Source: Chitinophagales bacterium (GTDB lineage: Bacteria > Bacteroidota > Bacteroidia > Chitinophagales > UBA2359). Taken from it: a stretch of 7,168 bases of DNA. Below the pieces are notes generated by a model. The model saw nothing but the letters and a program-made list of their open reading frames with translations, made no database searches and was not told the origin of the DNA. The stretch is from positions 1,120 through 8,287 of the forward strand of contig JAHDIA010000248.1 in assembly GCA_020631035.1 (NCBI GenBank), in the 5' to 3' direction. This document shows positions 1 to 5,072 of the stretch, piece by piece. The first letter of the stretch is position 1. Each line of letters starts with the position of its first letter. The translations under genes and the position numbers were made by a program.

Positions 1-84
1 GAAGAAGAGATAATTTGACTTTCCCAATATTTATTTTTCTATATATTTTTAATAAGCCCTTCATGGGAACGTTTTCTTTCTGGA

Positions 85-633
85 ATGTGTACTACAAAAA
101 TGGAAACCTATTCACTACAACAATTGGAAGAAGTCATTTCGGGCGTACTAGACCTACCCGAATATATAATCTCTAAAACCAAGAAGCAAAAGAGAAAACG
201 TCTATTTACTTTTCTTTCAGCCATTGGAAGTGTATTAAAAGAAAACGGTATTCCCAGAGACGAAATCCTACATGACATAGACCCAGATGAATTGGATTCA
301 GGCATCAATAACCGAAAAAACCTCAAGCGAGTATTCAAATACTTCAAAGCCAAAAACTTACTCACTGAACAAGCTACTTTTTATTTTCATTGGGAAGGGA
401 CAGCCCTAGTAAATGGAGATACAATTGTCAAAACAAGTACTGACAATATGATTGAGTTTCTACTAGATGAAATATATGTACTGTACAACAAAAACCTAAA
501 CTTAGCAATGGATTCCTTTCACATCTACAATATCGAAAACAATGCATTGCTTTCCTTCGATCATCCAGGTATTTTGTCTTTTGCAGATTGCCAACCCATT
601 GTTGATTTGATAGAGTTAAAAAATGGAAAATAA
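85..633 (+). CDS. Hypothetical protein of 182 aa, family not recognised
   Basis: An intact reading frame ends at TAA. I do not recognise the family. There is no signal peptide or membrane segment, so a cytoplasmic protein is likely. The N-terminal half looks helical and has a basic patch at residues 31-39 (KTKKQKRKR) followed by FTFLSAIGSVLKENG. An acidic stretch, HDIDPDELD, lies at 63-71, and a second basic helix at 77-91. The C-terminal half mixes beta-like segments (FYFHWEGTALVNGDTIVKT, 99-117) with a helix at 122-137. The start is uncertain: ATG at 85 gives MCTTKMETYS, while ATG at 100 gives METYSLQQLEE, which looks more natural and follows an A-rich stretch; neither has a clear Shine-Dalgarno. 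The frame has a stop at 16-18, so this is not the tail of a longer gene. The gene overlaps the next one by 11 bases, which suggests translational coupling. No function is proposed. Confidence 0.7.
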   Translation: MCTTKMETYSLQQLEEVISGVLDLPEYIISKTKKQKRKRLFTFLSAIGSVLKENGIPRDEILHDIDPDELDSGINNRKNLKRVFKYFKAKNLLTEQATFYFHWEGTALVNGDTIVKTSTDNMIEFLLDEIYVLYNKNLNLAMDSFHIYNIENNALLSFDHPGILSFADCQPIVDLIELKNGK

Positions 634-823
634 AATGTTAGAAGAATTGTTGTTAAAAGGAACCATTAAAGGCTGTGGATTGGGAACACTTTTTCCAGAT
701 TTTCAATATTGTTATGACCAAAATGTGTCTCTTTACATCAATAACGAATCCATTTTGTCTTATGATCTTCGAGAAGGAGGATACATTAACCGCTTTGACG
801 CAATGCGTGAAGGAGATAAATAA
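623..823 (+). CDS. Small hypothetical protein of 66 aa overlapping the upstream gene
   Basis: A short intact frame begins with ATG inside the last codons of the preceding gene (MENKMLEELLLKG) and ends at TAA just before a strong hairpin. A second possible start at 635 (MLEELLLKG) would remove the overlap but leave the same protein core. The protein is soluble and mixed alpha/beta, with two cysteines (C18, C30), a glycine-rich GCGLGTLFPDF segment at 17-27, and a likely beta pair around SLYINNESILSYDLREGG. I recognise no family. Its overlap with the 182-aa gene and its position as last gene before the hairpin support a two-gene unit. Small acidic proteins in such a place are sometimes immunity or chaperone partners, but nothing here shows that. 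Confidence 0.55.
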   Translation: MENKMLEELLLKGTIKGCGLGTLFPDFQYCYDQNVSLYINNESILSYDLREGGYINRFDAMREGDK

Positions 824-826
824 AAA

Positions 827-857
827 AGCCCAAACATAGCATTGCTATGTTTGGGCT
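827..857 (-). terminator. Rho-independent terminator for the leftward operon
   Basis: A perfect 15-bp inverted repeat (AGCCCAAACATAGCA / TGCTATGTTTGGGCT) is separated by one base. On the minus strand the stem is followed directly by TTTTTTATTTA (plus positions 821-826 are T then A5). On the plus strand the stem is followed by GTCTGAAG with no T-run. It should therefore stop transcripts of the 669-aa/122-aa operon. For the converging rightward genes it may only protect 3' ends. Its U-tract is the reverse of the stop codon of the 66-aa gene. Confidence 0.85.
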
Positions 858-868
858 GTCTGAAGACC

Positions 869-893
869 GTAGCCTGAGCCTATCGAAGGGTAC
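869..893. repeat. Dispersed intergenic repeat of the GAGCCTGTCGAAGG type
   Basis: The stretch GTAGCCTGAGCCTATCGAAG plus GGTAC lies between the convergent genes. Its ends pair imperfectly (GTAgCCT with AGGgTAC). It matches a short motif (CTGAGCCTRTCGAAGG) that I recall as common between genes in many bacterial genomes. No coding role is apparent. Identification is from memory. Confidence 0.4.
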
Positions 894-902
894 AATAATT
901 AC

Positions 903-1271
903 TCAAAGCTTCTTCGCTATTTTTTTCAATTCCTTGATTGACTTGCTCTTCAATACATCCATCTCTTTCTCGTCGATGGCATCCAAAACTTTGGCTTTCA
1001 TCGCTTTTTGGTTCGCAAGAGCCTCTTTCTCTTTTCGCTCATCGGCAAGGTAATTGAACACAGCTTCAACTATACCTAGTTTGTCTTCAACATCGCTTTG
1101 TTCTTTCTTCCCCAAAAGTCCCTTAGACTTTGGAATAGAAGACTCAAGCGAAAGGTACAAATCGTGGAGTTGTTGTTGAGTTAGGTCAAACAATTGCTCA
1201 AGATTTAACAAACCTTTAGGCGTTTTGAATCTATATTTTTTTCTAGCTGCTTTTAACAATAAATTTGTCAT
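903..1271 (-). CDS. 122-aa protein of a phage-associated family, partner of the 669-aa protein
   Basis: An intact frame has an ATG four bases after the stop of the 669-aa gene, so the two are co-transcribed and probably coupled. The protein is soluble, highly charged and mostly helical. Residues 1-30 (NLLLKAARKKYRFKTPKG then LLNLEQLFDL) resemble the N-terminus I recall for small phage proteins of the type NLF-A-R-K-RF-G-LTVEDLWDLPL. The C-terminal helix (NQKAMKAKVLDAIDEKEMD, then LKSKSIKELKKIAKKL) matches the matching tail of that family (KQKILEIIEKKQ...LKGKSIEELKK). Residues 52-100 are probably a coiled coil. The family function is unknown to me. In the phages I recall, this protein sits next to a homologue of the neighbouring large protein, which suggests the two act together. 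The gene ends 46 bases before the terminator hairpin. Confidence 0.8.
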   Translation of the reverse strand: MTNLLLKAARKKYRFKTPKGLLNLEQLFDLTQQQLHDLYLSLESSIPKSKGLLGKKEQSDVEDKLGIVEAVFNYLADERKEKEALANQKAMKAKVLDAIDEKEMDVLKSKSIKELKKIAKKL

Positions 1272-1275
1272 AGTT

Positions 1276-3285
1276 TTAAAATTTAATATTTACGGGTTTT
1301 GAATCAATTTTTAAAGTAACAGTATTTTTTAAGGTGCTTGAAAATCCAAGACCTGAAAGTTGATTGTCAGAATGTGCGACTTGCATCTTATTTCCGAGTG
1401 CTTCGAATACTCTTTTGTGCTTGTCCAAATCATTTCGGAGGTATTCATTGAAGAAGCCTCGTAGGGTGTCTGGGTTGACACAATTTTCTAGGAAGAAAAA
1501 ATAATGTCTATTGCCCACACCTTGCTCATCCCAATGGTTGGGAGAATACATAAAAGTGCTTACTGGTACAAACTGCATTGTTTTGAGTCCCCAAATTTGC
1601 TTGCTCGATTCATTGGATGGCAATGATTTTTTAATACTAAATTTTTTGCCATCGAAATGTACAATTGCCACATCAACATTCTCCCCATTTCTCATAGGCT
1701 TGTCGTACTCAAAAGTATAAACCTTACCATCAAATTCTATTTCGGCAGTAAAGCCTTTTTGTGTACCTCTCAAAGAATAATTGTTGACAAAAAAACGATA
1801 ATCCCCTTTGGGCATTTTGTTTCTTTTACTCCATACGATGTTCTCAACAATGTCTTTGTTTTTTTGATGGTTTGGATTCGTTATATCTACATCAAGCATT
1901 CCACCACTACCTCTATCATTTTTGTGTCGATAGTGAATGTGCATTCTGTTGGGCAAGATACAATGCGCATCTAAATCTGAATTATCAGATCGGTCGCCCT
2001 CAGCCCAGGAAAGGGAGAATCGCAAAGCACCTTCCACATTTCCGCCTCTTGCTTTTACTGATTCTTTGATTGAATCGGTTACATTTCCAGTATAAGCCCA
2101 GGAAAAACCATTGTCCCATTTAAATAAAGATGGGCTATCCGCAGATTTTGGAGCGATTAAAGAAACCAAATTGGCTTGATGTTTATTGTCTAGTAACAAC
2201 TCTATATTGTTTGCTATAGGCAATACATTTTCTACAAAATCTTCCACCTCCATTTCTTCTGCATAATCAAAAGATTTCGGTCTTTCTTTGACATCGGCAA
2301 GCAAATCATCAAAAGGATTGCTCATTACTTTTTTAGATTCACCCGAAGCCCACAATACATTTTGTATCGAAATGTCTTCCAATTGTGCGTGGCGTCTATG
2401 CAACGAATCCAATAAACCTAGTTCTTTCATTTTGGATTCTGCTTCTTTAACCATTCCTTTGGTAAAGACGGCTTTCGGTCTTTTGTAATTCACTGGTGCG
2501 ACCAATGCTTCATACTTTCCTATGGCATCTTCTATAGGAGTTCCATTACTTAAATCAAGCAACAAAGTTCCTATGGCAGTATTTCGGATGGCAGCCAATC
2601 GACCGTGTTTGACGGCTGTTGTCCAACAAAACAAATCTTTGTCCTGAACTTGACTACACTTCTTTTGAAGTTTTTGAAATTGAAGTAAAACTCCTTTGTG
2701 TTCTTCCCCTCTGTACAATGCTTTGGCTTTAATTAAATCCAATACAGTCTCAATCGCCTCTATTTTTAAATCTAAAAAGCTTCTTGAGATGACTTGTTTT
2801 GTTTGTTTGATTTCACTTTTTAAAGAAGCAATGCTATCAGAAGAAGTATCTACATACGAAGCGGGTAATTGGTAATAAAAATGTTCCCACGTATGTATGG
2901 TATCCTCAATCATTACTCTATTGAAATCTGTTCCCAAAGATTGTTCTTTAGAAAAGAAAACATCTGAGATAGGTGAAGATTTAATTTTTTGGGCAAGTGC
3001 ATCTGCCACTGTTTGGTAATAGCCTTCTACTTTTACATCCCAAATAGATACTTTTTTATTGTCTATGATGCCTACAATATTGCCGTAGTATTTAATGAAA
3101 TGACGACAACAAGAACAATCATATTTTCTTTGTATTTTGTAAATATCATTTGTTCCTTCGGGAAAAGAATCTAAATACAAATTCCAAAATTCATCTTTGT
3201 CTGTTGCTACTTGGTACAGATATTCTGAATTTTTAATCAAGTAATCCAACTTATCTTTGATCGCTTTTTTAAAATCTTTGAACAT
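1276..3285 (-). CDS. 669-aa phage/prophage-type protein of unknown function with a YfaP/DUF2135-like beta domain
   Basis: An intact frame starts at ATG (MFKDFKKAIKDKLDYL) with no Shine-Dalgarno, and has no signal peptide or membrane segment. Residues 1-90 carry a distinctive block: FPEGTNDIYK (41-50), a cysteine cluster CSCC at 57-60, then RHFIKYYGNIVGIIDNKKVS and IWDV. A long helical region follows (about 150-370) with YRGEEHKG, RNTAIGTLLLDLS and VAPVNYKRP. Residues 366-406 (NKHQANLVSLIAP, LFKWDNGFSWAYTG) are highly patterned. About 419-545 resembles the YfaP/DUF2135 beta-sandwich: SDLDAHCILPNRMHIHY, GGMLDVDI, ENIVW, MPKGDYRFFVNNY, GFTAEIEFDGKVYTFEY. The end carries SPNHWDEQGVGNRHYFFFLE (581-600) and LSGLGFSS (643-650). 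I recall full-length homologues in tailed phages and prophages, always without assigned function. A structural or host-takeover role is possible but unproven. It is the first gene of a two-gene operon with the 122-aa protein. Confidence 0.9.
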   Translation of the reverse strand: MFKDFKKAIKDKLDYLIKNSEYLYQVATDKDEFWNLYLDSFPEGTNDIYKIQRKYDCSCCRHFIKYYGNIVGIIDNKKVSIWDVKVEGYYQTVADALAQKIKSSPISDVFFSKEQSLGTDFNRVMIEDTIHTWEHFYYQLPASYVDTSSDSIASLKSEIKQTKQVISRSFLDLKIEAIETVLDLIKAKALYRGEEHKGVLLQFQKLQKKCSQVQDKDLFCWTTAVKHGRLAAIRNTAIGTLLLDLSNGTPIEDAIGKYEALVAPVNYKRPKAVFTKGMVKEAESKMKELGLLDSLHRRHAQLEDISIQNVLWASGESKKVMSNPFDDLLADVKERPKSFDYAEEMEVEDFVENVLPIANNIELLLDNKHQANLVSLIAPKSADSPSLFKWDNGFSWAYTGNVTDSIKESVKARGGNVEGALRFSLSWAEGDRSDNSDLDAHCILPNRMHIHYRHKNDRGSGGMLDVDITNPNHQKNKDIVENIVWSKRNKMPKGDYRFFVNNYSLRGTQKGFTAEIEFDGKVYTFEYDKPMRNGENVDVAIVHFDGKKFSIKKSLPSNESSKQIWGLKTMQFVPVSTFMYSPNHWDEQGVGNRHYFFFLENCVNPDTLRGFFNEYLRNDLDKHKRVFEALGNKMQVAHSDNQLSGLGFSSTLKNTVTLKIDSKPVNIKF

Positions 3286-3304
3286 AACGGTGATTTTTTT
3301 CGTC

Positions 3305-3408
3305 CTTTGACATTAAGTATGAAGAAGTGAATTGTTACAAGCAAAGGCTTCAGTCATTACATTCCCTACATTTTTTGCTTGTCACATTCACCACACTTTC
3401 TGTCAAAG
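3305..3408. repeat. Long imperfect inverted repeat directly upstream of the 669-aa gene
   Basis: The outer arms are CTTTGACA (3305-3312) and TGTCAAAG (3401-3408), a perfect 8-bp match. The inner arms are GTGAATTGTTACAAGCAAA (3327-3345) and TTTGCTTGTCACATTCAC (3374-3391), which pair at all but two positions. The loop is about 28 bases. On the minus strand it would form a hairpin leader ending 19 bases before the start codon and followed by an A-run, so it is not a terminator for that gene. It could be a regulatory leader or a small inverted-repeat element. Confidence 0.6.
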
Positions 3409-3450
3409 AACCCTTGTTTTTTTGTTTATGATACAAAGTTATTTTAGAAG

Positions 3451-3469
3451 TGCGCAGCGTATTTGCGCA
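3451..3469. promoter_or_regulatory. Paired TGCGCA palindromes, candidate operator
   Basis: TGCGCA at 3451-3456 and again at 3464-3469 are each self-palindromic and 13 bases apart. They lie 10-28 bases upstream of the candidate -7 box, where a -33 element would be expected. This would suit a regulator-binding site, or a 6-bp hairpin. There is no independent support. Confidence 0.2.
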
Positions 3470-3690
3470 GTAAAAATTCTTTTTATTTTTTCTGAAACGA
3501 AGAAAGAAGTACAGAAGAAATACAGATAAGAGGAATCAATTATCAATAAATTGTCAAGATGGCTCATTCGTTTGGGATTTATCACAAATCCGTGGCGATG
3601 ATTGAAAAAGGAGAAGAAATAAAGAATAGAAGCGGGGCGTGAAGCGGATGGATGAAAGTATAAACGAAGGACAACAAGAAGCGATGCTTA

Positions 3691-3815
3691 CGCCCGATTG
3701 CAATGGATATGGCGATATTTCCTAGCGGTGTGTGGTTTCGTAGAGACAGGGCATGCCCTGTCTGTACAGGATGTGCCGAAATAGACAAGTATCGCCATAG
3801 AAATGGAAAGCGGGG
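3691..3815. repeat. Nested-hairpin intergenic element of Bacteroidota type
   Basis: The outer bases CCCG (3693-3696) and CGGG (3811-3814) pair. An exact 10-bp inverted repeat TATGGCGATA (3708-3717) / TATCGCCATA (3790-3799) follows, and a 28-bp palindrome sits at the apex. The layout CCCGATTG...hairpin...GGAAAGCGGG recalls intergenic elements I know from Flavobacteriia, of the form CCTGAT...GCGG-AT-hairpin-GATATAGCGG...AGCAGG. Family assignment is from memory; the pairing is read directly from the sequence. Confidence 0.5.
3740..3767. repeat. 28-bp palindrome
   Basis: AGACAGGGCA is followed immediately by its exact reverse complement TGCCCTGTCT (3744-3763). After one G/G mismatch the symmetry continues as GTA...TAC. 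It is the apex of the nested element at 3691-3815. Similar GTAGAGAC...GTCTCTAC palindromes are, to my recollection, highly repeated in some Bacteroidota and cyanobacteria. No T-run follows on either strand, so it is not a classical terminator. Confidence 0.75.
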
Positions 3816-3858
3816 ACACCCGAACAGCCGAAGCCCTAGCGTTCCGTTCTAATTTTTT

Positions 3859-3929
3859 ACCACAGATTTACACAGATTATTCACCACAGATTTGCACAGA
3901 TTATTTACCACAGATTTACACAGATTATT
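3859..3929. repeat. Three tandem 24-bp units of the CCACAGATTTACACAGATTA repeat
   Basis: Copies start at 3859, 3883 and 3907 with an exact period of 24. They differ only by one A/G change in copy 2 and the unit-final T/C linker base. Each unit contains CACAGATT twice. The same word is a common intergenic repeat in environmental Bacteroidota and other bacteria, from memory. The copies abut with no spacers, so this is not a CRISPR. Confidence 0.85.
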
Positions 3930-3955
3930 GGCTACAGGAGAATGGGAGGGCAAAA

Positions 3956-5065
3956 TCAAACTCGTTCCTCACCCCTTGCTCCTCGCTCCTCAGAAGGTGA
4001 ATCATTGTATTTCTCAAAGGTTGTTTTCTGGCGGAGTAAGACGAATTTGACGAAGCGTTTGATGTCGAACCAGAGAAAGAAGTCCATTTTTTTGAGAATT
4101 TTGAAGCTGGAAATGGGTTTGTGTTTTTGCATAAATTTCCGACGACTGGCAAGAATGGTTGGACGTTCACTAGTTATTGTTGTGTAGATCGAATCGAGCA
4201 TGATTTTGAGGAAGCTCCAGCGAAAAAACAAAATGTCGATGATGAGGACCGAGCCGTATTTGAATAGGAAAGAAGGGAAATTAATGAGCAAAACCCCAAG
4301 CGGCATCAATTTGAAATAGGCGTAAAAAATATTGAGCTGAATTTTTTTGACGTATTCATAATCCCGAATTTTATTGACTGACTGGCTGATTTTGTGCTGG
4401 ACAATGGCAGTCGGTTCAAAAATGGTTTTGTAGCCCAAGACATTCGCTCGAACACCAATTTCAGCATCTTCGTAACCTGTCTCGAAGTATTCGTCAAAAA
4501 CACCAATGTCTCGCAACATAGAGACGGAGTAGAGGACAGCCCCAGCACACGCGCCCATATTTTCTTGAACCTCTAGGTGGTCTTCGACGGGTTCCATATG
4601 GCCAATGGGAATGATTTCGGCAGTGTTGAGCATTTTGTGTCCCACATTGTCGAGTTGTTGAGGATTGAAGTAGCTCACCATTTTGGTAGCCACCATTCCT
4701 GCTTGGTGTTGCTCGGCACTTTCGACCAAGTTTTTGAGCCAATCTTTATGGGGAAAAGCGTCATTGTTGAGTAAGGCGATGTATTCAAAATCTTCCTGTA
4801 TCAACTGGCGCATAATGACATTGTTGCCTTTGGTAAATCCCAAGTTTTCGTCATTGAGGACCAGTTTTACTTTGGGATGGGTGCCAAACTTTTCTTGAAG
4901 GATTTGTGCGTCATCTCCCTTGGAGCCATTGTCAACCAAGTAGACCAAAAAATCTTGATAAGATTGTTGAAAAACCGCCTCCATACATTCCAATGTATCA
5001 GACAAACCATTCCAATTGAGTGTAATAATGGGGATGGTTGGATTGTTGAGGGGACGTGTGTTCAC
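3956..5065 (-). CDS. GT2-family (GT-A fold) glycosyltransferase, rhamnosyltransferase-like
   Basis: It probably transfers a sugar from a nucleotide-sugar donor to a growing surface glycan on the cytoplasmic side of the inner membrane. GT2 landmarks are in order: IITLNWNG (13-20), YLVDNGS (42-48), NLGFTKGNN (74-82), the donor/metal site LLNNDAFP (98-105, NND in place of DxD), GACAGAVLYS (171-180) and YEDAEIGVRA (198-207), which carries the likely catalytic acidic pair ED. This pattern is typical of WbbL-like rhamnosyltransferases, but donor and acceptor cannot be told from sequence. Residues 246-290 are hydrophobic and probably lie against the membrane. The start is GTG, because the frame has a stop 5 codons upstream and the next Met is residue 28, inside the fold. 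It begins 7 bases after the sulfotransferase stop, so the two form an operon. The last 13 residues (SPSEERGARGEER...) come from repeat DNA. Confidence 0.92.
   Translation of the reverse strand: MNTRPLNNPTIPIITLNWNGLSDTLECMEAVFQQSYQDFLVYLVDNGSKGDDAQILQEKFGTHPKVKLVLNDENLGFTKGNNVIMRQLIQEDFEYIALLNNDAFPHKDWLKNLVESAEQHQAGMVATKMVSYFNPQQLDNVGHKMLNTAEIIPIGHMEPVEDHLEVQENMGACAGAVLYSVSMLRDIGVFDEYFETGYEDAEIGVRANVLGYKTIFEPTAIVQHKISQSVNKIRDYEYVKKIQLNIFYAYFKLMPLGVLLINFPSFLFKYGSVLIIDILFFRWSFLKIMLDSIYTTITSERPTILASRRKFMQKHKPISSFKILKKMDFFLWFDIKRFVKFVLLRQKTTFEKYNDSPSEERGARGEERV
3978..3991. repeat. Two 7-bp GCTCCTC repeats inside the 3' end of the glycosyltransferase gene
   Basis: GCTCCTC occurs twice in tandem, preceded by related CCTC-rich sequence from 3966. 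It encodes the charged tail EERGAR-GEE of the glycosyltransferase. Composition and motif fit intergenic repeat DNA rather than a conserved domain. Confidence 0.6.
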
Positions 5066-5072
5066 AAGTCGA

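Larger units (their letters stand above)
3286..3529 (-). promoter_or_regulatory. Upstream region and probable structured leader of the phage-like operon
   Basis: There is no credible gene here. A minus-strand TAACTTTG (plus 3434-3441) matches the Bacteroidota -7 box TAnnTTTG exactly. No TTTG -33 box stands at the usual distance. If it is used, the transcript would have a leader of about 140 bases, nearly filled by the inverted repeat at 3305-3408. Two TGCGCA palindromes lie just upstream of the -7 box. The promoter call rests on one box, so it is tentative. Confidence 0.35.
3530..3955. other. Gene-free, repeat-dense intergenic stretch
   Basis: No open frame here has protein-like composition. 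In order, the stretch holds a small hairpin (GGATTT ATCAC AAATCC, 3575-3591), a locally G+C-richer segment, a nested hairpin element (3691-3815) with a palindrome at its apex, and three tandem 24-bp units (3859-3929). It lies downstream of the glycosyltransferase and upstream of the leader of the phage-like operon. Both neighbours point left, so the repeats may lie in the 3' end of the glycan-operon transcript. Confidence 0.6.

Noticed and set aside
14..49. Promoter for the 182-aa gene (TTTG at 14-17, TATATTTT at 42-49)
   Set aside because: The spacing of 24 bases is longer than usual and the second box lacks the final G; too weak in such A+T-rich sequence.
108..365. 85-codon minus-strand frame opposite the 182-aa gene
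   Set aside because: The plus frame is longer, complete and coupled to the next gene; the antisense frame has no recognisable features.
1657..2069. Plus-strand frames within the 669-aa gene
   Set aside because: Antisense to the DUF2135-like domain, where the minus frame is continuous and protein-like.
3582..3788. 68-codon minus-strand frame
   Set aside because: It runs across the nested hairpin and palindrome, so its composition reflects repeat DNA; no protein-like motif.
3859..3929. Possible CRISPR array
   Set aside because: The three near-identical units abut directly without unique spacers, and no cas gene is present.
3942..4187. 81-codon plus-strand frame antisense to the glycosyltransferase C-terminus
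   Set aside because: It is antisense to a well-supported gene and its 5' part is repeat DNA.
4494..4742. 82-codon minus-strand frame inside the glycosyltransferase gene
   Set aside because: It is an alternative frame of a gene whose own frame carries all GT2 motifs.
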